64,000 nt of DNA from Galbula dea (Eukaryota; Chordata; Aves; Piciformes; Galbulidae): NCBI GenBank assembly GCA_013399015.1, contig VWZX01002149.1, positions 7,796,918 through 7,860,917 on the forward strand. The letters are read 5' to 3'. How positions within the stretch are numbered: the first letter of the stretch is position 1; each line of letters starts with the position of its first letter. Positions 21,429-32,880 of this stretch are shown one piece after another. The position numbers were made by a program, and so were the translations under genes. The notes under the pieces are model-generated. The model was not told the origin of the DNA and ran no database searches. It was given only the letters and a program-made list of their open reading frames with translations.

Positions 21429-21624
21429 GTGCCTTCTGCTGCTGGTGGGTTTCATCTGGTCCTGTGAAGCACTACATGGCCCTAGGAAGTGGCCAGTTTC
21501 CACATCTTTGAAAAAAAAAAAAAAAGGACCCACATTTTTTCTTATCTGTGTCCTTTATTTATATTCCAGCTTTGGATCCATTGCCTCTTATGCACTAACT
21601 CCACTGTACATGGTTTAATTTGGG

Positions 21625-21630
21625 AATAAA
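21625..21630 (+). terminator. DCTN6: DCTN6 polyadenylation signal
   Basis: AATAAA 197 bases after the stop codon, followed by GTGTCATCTGCTGTTCTGT, a GU-rich downstream element. The short 3' UTR includes an A-run near 21512-21526. Confidence 0.8.
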
Positions 21631-21650
21631 GTGTCATCTGCTGTTCTGTC

Positions 21651-23344
21651 AAGAGGGAGCTAACATCCTTCTGGGTCATGTACCCTGGTCACACACTGGC
21701 ATGACAGCCTCTTGCTGGGGACATCTCTTGGGGACAGCCTGGACTCCAGTTCCTTCCTTGTCCTGCCAGCAGAGGGAGATGTGGCCATGTTTGGGGGAGA
21801 GCAGGACTCCTTGGAGACGGGTTTCCTAGCCCTTTCACCCCTGAATCCGTGTGGATCATGGGCCGAGAAAGGCTGCAGGGCCCCCCAAGGCTGCCTCTTG
21901 CTTGGCTTCTTCCAGAAGATCCAGAGCAGAGCTGAAGCTCCTCCACAACTCAGCTGTTCTGGTGAGCTATGGACATGATCACACTTCTCAACATTCCCCA
22001 GGGGTATGTCCTCAACTTCCCCTTCTCGTACAACACAGCATGATGTTTTGCCTTGGTGCAGGAAGAAATGGATGTTCGACCGGAAATTCCTGTAGGAACG
22101 TGCGAGGAGAGAGCATCAGCAACCAGAACCCCATGTACCAGCAGGGCTGCAGGACATGGGGTTTTGGTTTGGGACCAGCTAGGACAGTAGTGCAGTGCCT
22201 ATCAGAGCAAATTGGATTTTCTCCCTGAGTTTAGTTGCAGGGATGCCAAAAATAAAAACCCACCTTATTTTTGCTTTGCAATTCCAGCTTAGGGTCCAGC
22301 ACTGCTGGGAAACTGCAGTTCTTCCCAAAAGCTGAGTCCAAATAAGGGCTGAGAACGTTGTCCCAGCTGTCACTGCCGCCTCTCCAGCCCACCCCAGCAG
22401 CCCCAGACAAAGGTTTTTGTGGAGATGCCCATGAGGGGGAAAACAATGGGAGATAAAACATGTCTCTCATCTCTAACTTTTCCCCTTGCTGAAAGATAAG
22501 ACGGTGTTTTGCTGGGAATTTACCCCAACAGCAAGATTTGGGTCATTAAATCAGTCCCTGTGCTTTAGATTCTCTCTTGGGGCCACCTGCCCTCTTAGCC
22601 GGCTGCTTCCCACTGCCCCAAATCCAAAGAGCCAAAGCTGGCATGGCTCTTTTCCGTCTCCCTCTCAGCATGAGAGGCTCTGCTCTGTATATCACTGCTG
22701 CAGCGAGGCTGGAAACTCTCTGGGGGCTGGGCTGAGTCCGTTTGGGCAGCCAGCAGGACTTACTGTGTTGACCACTGAGTTGTGGAAAGGCGAGCTGTGA
22801 CCTTAAATGCCTGTTTAGTCCAAGCCCTCTGCAATTGGCAGGATGTCCTCAGCGTCACCTCCGGTCCCTGTGTAATGTGTGCAGGCAACGTCTGCTCTGG
22901 CTGTGGCCACTGGTCCAATGTTTTTCACACTAAGGATCTCCATCACACTGCCCCAGAGATGAGCAGAGCCCTGTGGGACCACAGTCCCATCCATGGGGTC
23001 ATAGCAGGGCTGGGGTCAACCCAGAAAACAATCTAGAAGAAAATCAAGTGAGCAAGGTAGAAGACCCCGTATAGGCTCACCTAAAACTCAGCTTAGCAGG
23101 AAGTGGGGTTGGAGTGTAAATGCAGCCCTGGAGCCAGGCAGGGAGGGGGTGTGGGCAACTGAGCCCAATCGTGGGGCTGGTTGGGGTGATTGGCTCCTGG
23201 CCCTGCCAAGAGCAGAGGGATGGGCAGGGCTGGCATGCCACATCATGGCCCACTGCTCTAATAACACTTCTGCATCCCCCTTTTGTGCCCTGTGACTGAA
23301 GCACTGTTCCCTCCTCTGCCCCAGAGCCCTGCTGCAGCCAAATC
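21651..23344. other. Intergenic region between DCTN6 and RBPMS
   Basis: About 1.7 kb of moderately GC-rich sequence with no exon I can recognise. ORFs are short and overlap in opposite frames. Confidence 0.5.
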
Positions 23345-23900
23345 CCTGGGACCATGTTGTGTGTCCCTACCTTTGTGTCCCATGTTCACAGGACTGTGTC
23401 CCATCTTCCCAGCCTTGTCCTGTATTCCCGGCCTTGTGCCTTCCCAAGACTATGTCCGACTCCCCAGCCCTCTCCCCCATGTCTCCAGCCTTGCATCCCA
23501 TGTTGCTGGCCCTGTGTCCTGTCTCCCCGGTTTCGTGCTCTGTTTCCCCGGGACTGTGTCTATCTCGCCAGCCTTGTGTCCCACATCCCAAAGACTCTGT
23601 CCTGTGTCCCCAGCTTTCTGTCCCGTGTCCTCATCCATACATCCTGTACCCCCGCCCTGTATCCCAAGTCCCCAGCCTTGTGTTCCATGTCCCCAGCCTT
23701 GCATCCCATGTTCCCAACCTTGTGCTCCGTGTCCCTGGGACCGTGCCCATCTCCACAGCTTTGTGCCCCATGTCCGTGGGACTGCGTCCCATGTTCCTAG
23801 CTCTGTGTCCCGTGACCCCAGCCTTGTGTGCCGTATACACAACCCTGTGCCCTAGGCTATGTGCCACATCGCCAGCCTCCTGTCCCGTGTCCCCACCCCC
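23345..23900 (+). repeat. 21-bp minisatellite next to an assembly gap
   Basis: Tandem units close to CCAGCCTTGTGTCCCATGTC plus C, about 25 imperfect copies. They are clearest at 23660-23830, where consecutive 21-base units can be laid under one another. Because 21 is a multiple of three and the unit lacks stops, several frames stay open together, giving false ORFs of up to 355 codons. Confidence 0.85.
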
Positions 23901-23985
23901 GCATCATGCATACCAACTCCCATGCCCCTGGGTCCCACGTCCCCAGACCTGTCCTCTCCCAGCAACCCCGCGCCCCTCCATCACC

Positions 23986-23999
23986 NNNNNNNNNNNNNN
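23986..23999. other. Assembly gap (14 N)
   Basis: Fourteen undetermined bases between the minisatellite and a G- and CpG-rich block (24000-24370). A run this short is probably a placeholder, so the true size is unknown. The right flank looks like the shoulder of a CpG island. Confidence 0.95.
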
Positions 24000-24370
24000 G
24001 GTGGGGGAGGGTGTGGTGGTGTTTCCACGCTGGGGAGGGGGAATCCTGTCGATTTCCTCGGTACCGGGGGCTGCTGGAGGGGGTGGGGAACGAAAGGCGG
24101 CCGGAGCATCCTCCCTCCTCCCGGGACCACCTCCCAGGGTCTCCCCAGAAGAGACCTCCGGGCTCAGGGGAGCCCCACTCAGGACTCGCAGCTCCGCGGG
24201 GTGTGTGGTGGGCAAACCAGCCACACCTCCAGCCCCCGGGGGTGGCTGGCAGGGTGACGGTGAATACCCTCACGCCCACATCCACTGGACTTCTCGTCTG
24301 AGTCTCACCCCAAAGATGGACGAAACGCTCTCGTCCCCTCCGTGGGGGACAAACCCCACGCCCCGACACA
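24000..24370 (+). promoter_or_regulatory. RBPMS: CpG-rich shoulder, possible RBPMS promoter edge
   Basis: G-rich sequence with CpGs (for example near 24047, 24096-24105, 24195, 24317) between a gap and ordinary sequence. It contains no visible RBPMS exon 1 codons. It is the best position in the window for the missing RBPMS CpG island and exon 1. Inference from composition and gene order only. Confidence 0.35.
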
Positions 24371-25436
24371 GGATCCAGAGCAGGTTTTCTCCCTTGCAAC
24401 AGCCAAGTTCCTGGTTTTGCCCATGACCTTGAGGTGGGAATTTGGACTTTGTAAGGGTGAGAGCAGGCAGATAGGATCTCTTCCTTGCCTTTCACCCGCT
24501 CGGCTGCTCTGCTATGGCCCCACTGGCTCTGGTTGATGCCAAGATGCACCACAGCTTTGCTCGCCTTCCGTCACCTACCTTGATTTTTTTCATTCCAGAA
24601 ATGTGAAACTTCTCAAAGTTTCCCAAAGCACTCCAATAATAGGGAAGTTTTGCACTGGTGCGGGGCAGAGAATGCTGCTGGCCGGCTCCTTGTGGGTGAT
24701 GCAGTGGTGGCTTGGACAGGCATAGCGGTGGGGGACGTCCATGGAGGCCTGTTGCCTTTCCCAATGGTGTGGGCACGTGCCATGCTGGCAAAGGTTGGCC
24801 CTTGCCCTGTTCCAGGCTGGATCCAGGCCATCACCCAGGGGAACCCCCTGACCTTGTGATACAGCTCTGCCTGGGGGCATGCTGGACATGAGGCGGCCCT
24901 GGAGGGGACAGCTGCTAGGTGCCAGGGTCTCCTGCCACGGTGGGGACATGTTAGGAGAGCGATGGTCACTTGTGCTTGCAAGGCAAGCTCCTCTGGTGCC
25001 AGGCAGGTATTTTCCTAGCCCTGGCTGAAAAAGCTGGTGCTGTTGAGTATTTACTTAACTGCAGGGGAAGGGGGTTGCCCAGCTACTGCACCTGACCCCT
25101 CCCCTTTCCAATGCTTGCCTTCCAGCCTCGTACCCCCCAAAAAACAGAGGAAGAAGCATTCTGGGGAAGTTGATCAGGGTGCTGCCAGGTGGGACAAGCT
25201 TCCCACTTCAGCCCTGCTCCTGCTGCCTCCACCCAGGGCTGGCAGCAGTCCCTCTGCCTGCTCCTGGCACTTTCATACCTCTCGCATCCCCTCCCTCTGG
25301 GAGGGACCCTCCAGTGCAGGGGAGCTGTGGGCTTGGGGTCCCCTGCAGAGGAGCCTAGTGGGGGGCAGAACTATTTGGAAAGGAGGTCACGTCACTTTGG
25401 CCGAGCGAGAACGGCATGTAAAAGGCTCGGCAGAGG

Positions 25437-25446
25437 CCTTATTTGG
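25437..25446 (+). promoter_or_regulatory. CArG box (SRF consensus)
   Basis: CCTTATTTGG, a perfect CC(A/T)6GG. A related CTATTTGG lies about 66 bases upstream at 25371-25378, and a CACGTCAC word lies between them. RBPMS is a smooth-muscle gene, so an SRF site would make sense, but about one such match is expected by chance every 16 kb. Confidence 0.3.
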
Positions 25447-28400
25447 TAGTGAAGCAGCTCTGGAGAGCCCAGCTCATGGCCCTCAATTCCATCCCATGCC
25501 AGATCCCTAATCCCAGGGGAGCAAGACATAGGGAGGGGACCCCAGGGATGGTTTCTAGGGGGGAAGCTGCCTGGTAAGTGGGTAGGGTTTGCCCCCATAG
25601 CCTCTGCATCACGTCCCTGTACTTCTGCTTCATTTCTGTGGGGTCTGGAGGGTTTGGGAGCAAATCCTGGGTGAGACACAGCCATGTGTGACACCCCCCC
25701 NCTCATCACTGGATTTTCCTCCACCGCTTCCTCGTTCCAGCCCCAGCAGCTCTGGACTCGCTCTTCCCCAAAAGCTGCTCCTCTCCTCCTCTCATCCGGC
25801 GGACATTTGGCTGCCGACCTGGGAAACTGCTATGAGTGGCGAGGCTGGAGGCTGAGCCTGATCTTCCTGCATCCCGGGGGTGGGATAACCAGCATCCCTC
25901 AGCCTCAAGCCCTGTTTATGTCGGGGAGTTTTGTGGGTTGATGGTGTGCGTACACACACAACCCAAGAATCTAAACCCAGCCAAGGAGGACGCTCCATTA
26001 GTGGAGAGAATATTTATGCAAGGACTAATCCTCCTGGGGATGGAATGCACCCTGCTTTGCTGAGGAGGGGGGAAGTGCTGCTCACCCTGTTTTACAGCTG
26101 GGTCAGAGCCTTCCTGCTCCCACCAAGGTCCAGCTGCCTGGTAGTGCCTCCCCAGCAGTGTTGGGCAGTCAAGCGGCTAATCGGCTGGTAGAGAATTAAA
26201 GCGAGTCCCTGCTGGAAGGTGGTGGACCGGGAGCTGGGGTTGAAGGAGGTAATTAAATGCCTTGTGAATGAATCACCGGGATGCTTTGCGCCTCTCCCCT
26301 GCCGGTTCCCAGCCTGTTAACATTTACCAGGGGTAGGGGGTGGTTTGTGCAGGGGTGGGGAGCATGACTATGCTGGGGGGCACCTGGCATGCCTCAGGGC
26401 ACCCTGTGTCCCTTGGAGTGCCACAATCTAATGGGGGTCCAGGGCAGGAAGATGCCTCCCTGGTGCCTGCTTATCTTTGGGAGATAAACCTGGCTAGTGG
26501 CTTCATGTGAGGAAAAAGAGAAGGAAGGCTGCTTGTGCTCTGTCATAGACCTCTGCAAGCTGGGGCCATCCTTGAACCATGTTTTGGAGATCTCAGCTAC
26601 CTCTGGTCAAGGTCTCTGCCTCATGTTGTATATCACTTGCCCTGATCCCCTTCCCCCAAAGACCCTCTCCAGCATCCCTCTAACTGGCCCCAGATGTGAC
26701 ATGGTATTTTGGGGGCAGCAGAAGATGATGGTGGCATGCAGAGGAGCAGAGGTCAGAGGGATTGGCCAGTAGTACGATGGAGATAGGTTCCCAGGGAAAG
26801 AAGAGGAGGAGAGTCTAGAAGACTTTTTGCAGGGAAAATAAAAGCCAGGAGGTGACAAACCAGGAGCAAGGTGATGGAGGTAGGATCTAGTGACCCTAGC
26901 AGCAGCAAAAGATGAGGAGGACAATGGAAAAGGGACCTGGTGTGCTCCTCATGTAGTCCCATAGCTGGGAAATCAAGGTGGTGGTCATCTGTGAGGTCCA
27001 GCGCCCATGGCCTGTAGCTTCCTGGAGCAAACATTGGTACTTCTGACCCTGAAGAAACCTTTGGTTTTGCCCCAAATTGTAACAAGCAGGAGAGATGGAG
27101 AAATGCTCCACCAAGAAGACACTTTGAAAAACATCTGCACAGCAAACATTTTGAAACGAAATGGCTTGGGCTGTCCTAAACAAGGGGTGTTTGTGCTGCT
27201 GAAATCCCACCACCATGCGCGTTCCACAAGACACTTGGAAGACCACTTCACCTCCAAGAAGGGGTCATGTTTCCCTATGCAAGAGCATATACCTGTCTGC
27301 CTGCTAGCTAGTGATTTCTCCAATAAAGAGTTTGGGTTTTTTATTCACCTCACGGGCAGAATTTTGCCCTGGGAGCATTTCTAATGGAGGATGAGCCCCT
27401 GGGATCTCTTGGCACGGGAAAGCCTGGAGCAGCTCCCTGCGGCTGAAGCTCCTCTTCCATTTAAGGGCAGGAGTAATATTTCCGCCTAAAATCTTTCTCT
27501 TGGCAAAAGGATATCCGTCCAGCCTGCTGGGAATTAATCCCGAGGAGGCTAGTTCCCTTTCTCTGCCAGTCCCACCTCGTTTTAACACAGCCCAAATCCT
27601 CCCACCTGTTTGTTATCCAGCCCAGCAAAAGGACACTGTTTACAGAGCACCTACTCTGACATCCCTTTGGCTGTGGACAGCCGTTTGTGGGGTGTTTGTG
27701 GGGAGCACCCATTACCTTGTATCTCCTCCCCGGACCCAAAACATGCTTTTGGGACTGGAAACCAGCCGAGGGATCCTTTGGAGCCCTTCTCCCTCTTGCC
27801 GCTGTATAATTTTACGGTTTAAAACTTGGCCGACCCGCGTTTGAACTTTCAAAGAAAACAAGTCATTACTGAAGAGAAGCCCTTCCTCCTCAAGGCCGAA
27901 TTTCGGAGGGTTTTTCAGGGTCTTTTATCTCTCTCATCTCTCTGCCGTTGTGTGGCTATGGGTCTATATGATCTGGCGAGCTGGGCTCGTAGGGGTTTGG
28001 ATTTCAAGGGTGCGGCAAATTGGCGGTGGTTTCTTTCCCGGAGCCATCTCCTTCGCCTCTGCTGTTTCACAAGCTCCATAGGCAGAGGAGGGGCGAGAAG
28101 CCAGTGTGCCAGGGGGAACCGGAGGCTTGAAGGGTGATGAAGGCAGAGGGACAGCTCAGCTTCCTTGGTAGGCAAACCCTTCTGGGGGGGTGGGGCTTGT
28201 CCAGCGAGCCGATTGCCCTGGATAGCACTGCTCTCAGGCAGACTTGTCTGAAGGGCAGTATTTCCGCCCCCCAGCAGGAAAGAATAAACTCGCCATCTTT
28301 ACATTGAATTTCATGGACACAGAGGTTTTCCAGACTAATCCCTCTCCAGCCCTTGCTGGGAGAAATTCGGGCAGTGTCTCCTTCGGGAGACGGTGCAGCA

Positions 28401-29769
28401 TTGACTGCCTTGGGATACTCCATCACCCTCTGACCTCAGAAGATAGGCAGAAAGCAGGCAAGGGCCCTCCAAGGTGCCTTGGGGGTGCTTCCAGCCCAGC
28501 CCACCAGGGAAGGTCCCATTAGAGGGGACAGGCTTCTGGGCTGTGCTGCAGCCCTAGCTCAGGAAGGCATGAGCACATGTCTGTGCTGATTCTCTCCAGC
28601 CTGGAGCTCTCAGCATAAGGTCCTGAACATCCTTTCCTGGCTGGAGCAGAGCTTGCTTTTCAAGAGGAGTCCAGTGGGATGTACTTTCACGACTGCCTCG
28701 GGTTTGGGCAGCCCCCATGCACCCAGCGGTGGGTACCAGCAGCGATGGGTATCACTGAGGCTGTTGACACCAGGGCTATATGCAAACAGCCCCTTTTGTT
28801 ATTTAATAGATACAGGTCAGCCAGAGGTTTTGCTACACAAAGCAGGAATGTTTGCTGCTCTCAAGGCTTGGAGATGGGGTAGATAGCTTATCTGCAAGAG
28901 AAAGAAGAAATGTCAGCAGAAGAATAGGCCTGGGCTGGCTGTTTCTGGCTGTTCCTTGTCTCTGCCCCACAGAATGGGATGGACAGGGTGCCTGGACAAA
29001 AAAAAAATTTAAATAATCAAGATTTCCCCTTCCTCCAGCCCAAATCTGGTAGCTTCACACCTGGAGTGGGTGACCTTGGTCTAGCCTCTCCAGACTAACT
29101 CTCACAAGGCTTTTAGCTGCCTAAAAAATAAGCTGCAGCCTTCAAATCCTCTAGTTTACCTCCAAATAAGATGCTACAGGAGCAGCAGGAGCAGGGATGG
29201 CTCACAAGCAAGCCCAGAACCAAGGAGGAAGAACAAGGCAGGGACCCCATAGGTACAGGCACTGTCCCCGGCTGCACCAGCAAGAGCTGGTGGTTGATGA
29301 CAGCCAGGATCAGACTCACCCATGAGGACACAGTGGGGCTGAGACCATGCCAGCAGCTCCCAGCAAGCTCTGAGCCTAATTACTAGGGCTGTGGGCAGGG
29401 TGCAAGGTCCAGGTGGGGCCACTTAGGGCCACATCAGCCCCCAGCCATTGGTCACCAAAGTGTTTGTATGAGATTTTGGGGATGAGGAGAGGGGGACCAG
29501 CAGCAGATCCAGCTGTTGGTCTCCTGCCATACACAGGTCCCCCGGTTATGAGCTGGTTGTAAAGCAAAACTGTCCTGGCACTGGTCTTGCCTGTCCCCCA
29601 AGGAGCCCCACATCCCTCCTTGGGGTTGGTGGAACCAGGGTTTTGGCAAGCCACCCCAGCTTAGAGGATGCTGTGCCATGGAGAACATTAGAAACACCCA
29701 AAAAGAGTTAAAACCCCTTAAAAGATGACTTACAGAAAGTGGGGACAGGCTGCTTCAAAGCAGCCCCCT

Positions 29770-29779
29770 CCAAAATAGG
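29770..29779 (+). promoter_or_regulatory. CArG box (SRF consensus)
   Basis: CCAAAATAGG, a second perfect CC(A/T)6GG, about 450 bases upstream of RBPMS exon 2. Functional status unknown. Confidence 0.25.
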
Positions 29780-30231
29780 GCCAGTCCTCCAGGAGAAAGA
29801 GTTGGGGTTTGCTTCTCCCCATTCTTAATGAGCTGCTGCAATGCAACCAAGACAATAGGCATTGTCTGCAGAGTTGGGGCTCTGCTGGGGGAGTCAGGAG
29901 AGATCCTGGTCGCGAGAGTATAGTAGGAAGGCACTGGGAAGCCAGCAGCCTTTTCAACCCATCAGACATTTAGTATGGTGAGGATGGGTCTTAGTTACCT
30001 TTCCACTGATGTCTTAGCATCTTGCTCTGTGCTCACCAGAAGGATGAGGACATCCATCCCAAAAATGCTGCATCCCCCAAGCATGGTTTAAGGCTGCCCA
30101 CTATCCACTAGATTCGTCTTGGGCTGCCATCATCCTTCTAGTCTGTGACCACCTAAGACATGGGGTATCCCCCAGTTAGGGATGAGAGAGGGTCTCCAGG
30201 AACCTCCTTTCTTCTTTTTCTTCTTTTCTAG

Positions 30232-30309
30232 GTGAGGACACTCTTTGTCAGTGGGTTACCTCTGGACATCAAGCCCCGGGAACTTTACCTGCTTTTCAGG
30301 CCTTTTAAG
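30232..30309 (+). CDS. RBPMS: RBPMS exon 2 (RRM beta-1, RNP2)
   Basis: 78 bp, 26 codons, after a long pyrimidine tract and ctag acceptor; donor AAG/gtactg. It encodes [15 protein letters not shown] then [14 protein letters not shown] at the start is an ordinary internal Val codon, not a start. Confidence 0.97.
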
Positions 30310-30753
30310 GTACTGGATTGGGGAGGGAAGAGTGGGGCTGGAAGTGCAAGGCTGGCCGCCTGCCTCATCCCCATGGGCCCACCAGCCTTGGTGGGATCTG
30401 GGAGTCCACTGGTTTTCCCCAAAAAGTCTTAATTCAGTCATTTTTTTCAGAGAAACAAGTTTCTGTGCCTATTTCCCCCCCAGTAAACCATAGGAAAATA
30501 GCATCCAGTGCTTTGCTTGCACCAGGCTTTTAATTGCGCTTTGACTTGCACCCCAGTTAGCATCCAACAACCCTACAAAAAACAAGTGACAATGAGTCCC
30601 CATGCTGGTGCTGGGCCTTGGGAAGCTCCCATCCATGCCCACCCCATACCCCACAGCTGTAGGGTGATGGATGTGGGAGGTTTCTTTCTCCAAGAGGTAG
30701 CCAAATGGCAGAGGATCTCCACCAATCACCCCTTTTTATCCCTTTTCTTGCAG

Positions 30754-30792
30754 GGGTACGAGGGTTCTCTCATCAAACTGACCTCCAAGCAG
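30754..30792 (+). CDS. RBPMS: RBPMS exon 3
   Basis: 39 bp, 13 codons: [16 protein letters not shown] beta-2. Acceptor ttcttgcag, donor CAG/gtagga, phase 0 on both sides. The size matches the mammalian exon. Confidence 0.96.
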
Positions 30793-30899
30793 GTAGGAGC
30801 TGTTCAAAATGGGGCGAGCAACCCACCCTCCCTGGGGCAGGAGGGTCCCACCTCTGCTCCCCAGAAGCCCAAGTGATGGTGCCTCTTCTTCCTCCACAG

Positions 30900-30962
30900 C
30901 CTGTGGGCTTTGTCAGCTTTGACAGCCGCTCTGAAGCAGAGGCTGCGAAGAACGCGCTGAAC
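30900..30962 (+). CDS. RBPMS: RBPMS exon 4 (RNP1)
   Basis: 63 bp, 21 codons: [20 protein letters not shown] then N. It contains RNP1 (VGFVSF) and RRM helix 2. The intron before it is only 107 bases. Confidence 0.97.
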
Positions 30963-31733
30963 GTGAGTGTGCCTGGCCACTCCCTTTTGTCAGGATTTTT
31001 TGCCCCCCTCATGTCATTGTCCTCAGATACTTTCCAAATTCGTCCATCCTGGAGACTGTGTTTCCTACACCAACTGGGCCCACTGCATCCTCATAACTCC
31101 AGCCAATCCTCATCGGCTGCTTCTCCTCTGCATCCTCCCTTTTGGAGGGTCCCTACATCCATCTCTCCTTTCCCAAAGCCACCCAGGAGGGTTTAAACCC
31201 TAAGGAACAGAGCCTTAGAAACAAGGCAGTGAGAGATGCCTTTCCAAGCCTCTCCTGTTTCTCCAGTGGAAGAAATCCCAGCTAAAGCTCCAAAATAAAA
31301 AGCAAATTTCACTTTCCTTTAGCAGCTTCTAGGAGAAACTTCTGCATAGTTAACCTCCTGAAAACAGTCACTGGAAGAAACATGTGGAGCCAGTTCTCCA
31401 GTTCCTTCCCAGGTTTTTTTTTTTTGTGTTTTGTTTTGTTTTGTAGGTTTGGGTTGGTTTTTTATCTCCTCTTCTCTTTGTTACAATGTAAAACTTTTTT
31501 TTGGCTCAGCTAGTCCCTCTGCATAAGAGCTGGCCTGTGCAGGATGCCGACTGCCAAATATGGTGCCGATGCTAAAGATGCCGGAGGAATGCAAGTCGCC
31601 TCAGGGCCTGGCAAATTAGCTCATTTCAAGGCTGGATGTTGGGGGGGGGGGCGGGAAAAAAGGGAGTTATTTTTGCTGAAGGGCCAGCACATGGCAATGC
31701 TTGCCCACCCACCATGCTTCTTTCCCTCCCCAG

Positions 31734-31884
31734 GGCATCCGCTTCGACCCTGAGATTCCCCAGACACTGCGTCTGGAGTTTGCCAAGGCAAACACCAAAA
31801 TGGCCAAAAGCAAGCTGGTGGGGACCCCCAATCCCAGCACGCCTCTCCCCACTGCTGTACCTCAGTTCATCGCCCGGGAGCCCT
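31734..31884 (+). CDS. RBPMS: RBPMS exon 5
   Basis: 151 bp, acceptor ctccccag, donor CCCT/gtaagt. It encodes GIRFDPEIPQTLRLEFAKAN, TKMAKSKLVGTPNPSTPLPT and AVPQFIAREP, the end of the RRM and the start of the flexible C-terminal region. FDPEIPQTLRLEFAKANTKM is the family signature. Confidence 0.97.
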
Positions 31885-32749
31885 GTAAGTACTGGCCCTG
31901 GCACTCCTCAGGGACGCCCATGCCATATCCCTTATCTGTCACCATGGCAGTGCCAGCAGGTTTTGGGGTGGCAGGCATCAGTGGTTGCCCGCATCCTCAT
32001 TTGCTTCAGGAAAACACCTTATTCAAGCAATTTGACGTTGAGTGGAGATCAACAGGGGGATGTAACAATGCTAGGCCCTCAGCATGGGATGCTGGAGGGA
32101 GGGAGTAGGTCTGGGGGAGGGATGGTGGTGATGAGGAAAGCCAGCTTCTCGCTGCAGGCACAGTGGTATGTGCCGGACAGGGGCCACAGATACCCAAAGG
32201 TGTCTGCCAGCACTAGAGGACCTGGGGGGCAGCTGACAATCGGCTTAGCGTGGTGGACTGGAATGGGACGAGCTCATGGTGCTGCTTCACCGTGCTGGGG
32301 AGTTTCCAAAGCTGGGGGTCTCGGTGGAGACCTCGGCCATATTTTGCCCTGAGTGCATCGTATGTTTCTGCTACTGGAAGAGCATTTCTTGCATGGATGC
32401 TGGTTCCGTGCCTCACTGCTGTGCACAGGCATGAGCTGTACTCTCCTTCATGCCTCCTGAAGCCAGATGCCTGGGTTGATTAAAACCCTCATTGATGATG
32501 AGTCCAACCTGGTGATGCGCCCAACCCCGCAGCATTACTTGCCACTAGCCAAGCCCCACATTTTCCCAGCAGGTGGGTTCAGTGTTGGCTTTGTGGGCTG
32601 GCTCTTGCCAGTGGCACCAGCACTCTGCAATTCTCTTTGAGAAGCTCTGCTCCTGCTTTGAGGGGGAGAAAGAAGGACCAACAGTGCTTGACTGGCGTGT
32701 GGCATGGCAGGGTCTGTGGCTGCTAACACTTCTTCTTCTTCTCTTGCAG

Positions 32750-32880
32750 ATGAGCTTACAGTGCCTGCACTTTACCCCAGTAGCCCTGAAGTGTGGGGGC
32801 CGTACCCTCTGTACCCAGCGGAGTTAGCACCTGCTCTACCTCCTCCTGCTTTCACCTATCCCGCTTCGCTGCACGCCCAG
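32750..32880 (+). CDS. RBPMS: RBPMS exon 6 (proline-rich region)
   Basis: 131 bp, acceptor tcttgcag, donor CAG/gtaatt. It encodes (Y)ELTVPALYPSSPEVWG, PYPLYPAELAPALPPPAF and TYPASLHAQ. The frame stays open for 39 codons past the donor. Confidence 0.96.

Larger units (their letters stand above)
18900..21650 (+). other. DCTN6: DCTN6 (dynactin subunit p27) gene, complete
   Basis: DCTN6 is part of the dynactin pointed-end complex (with DCTN5, DCTN4 and ACTR10) and helps dynein cargo binding and mitotic function. Seven coding exons total 573 bp: 190 codons plus stop, the same length as human. The protein is a left-handed beta-helix of hexapeptide repeats (GDVTIG, VIHPKA, IIGEGN, VIGTNN, VGDNNVIES, ILTSGCIIGA). 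The C-terminal STP places a Thr-Pro at residue 186, the position reported as a Cdk1 site that recruits Plk1 in human. The gene is extremely compact (about 2.4 kb from start to stop). Intron 4 has U12-type signals and a GA donor. Confidence 0.97.
24371..30231 (+). other. RBPMS: Presumed RBPMS intron 1
   Basis: About 5.9 kb, moderately GC-rich, no recognisable exon. One ambiguous base (N) at 25701 follows a C-run. It holds two perfect CArG boxes (25437, 29770). Blocks around 26160-26300 (TAATTA-type words) and 27460-27860 look less decayed than their surroundings and may be conserved non-coding DNA, but this cannot be judged from one sequence. Confidence 0.45.

Noticed and set aside
21512..21526. 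A-run as a sign of a processed pseudogene
   Set aside because: It lies within the DCTN6 3' UTR, upstream of the real AATAAA; there is no retrocopy or target duplication around it.
23359..24426. 355-codon + strand ORF (and overlapping 190- and 148-codon ORFs)
   Set aside because: The first part is a 21-bp tandem repeat open in several frames, and the ORF runs through 14 undetermined bases. No domain, no splice or start support.
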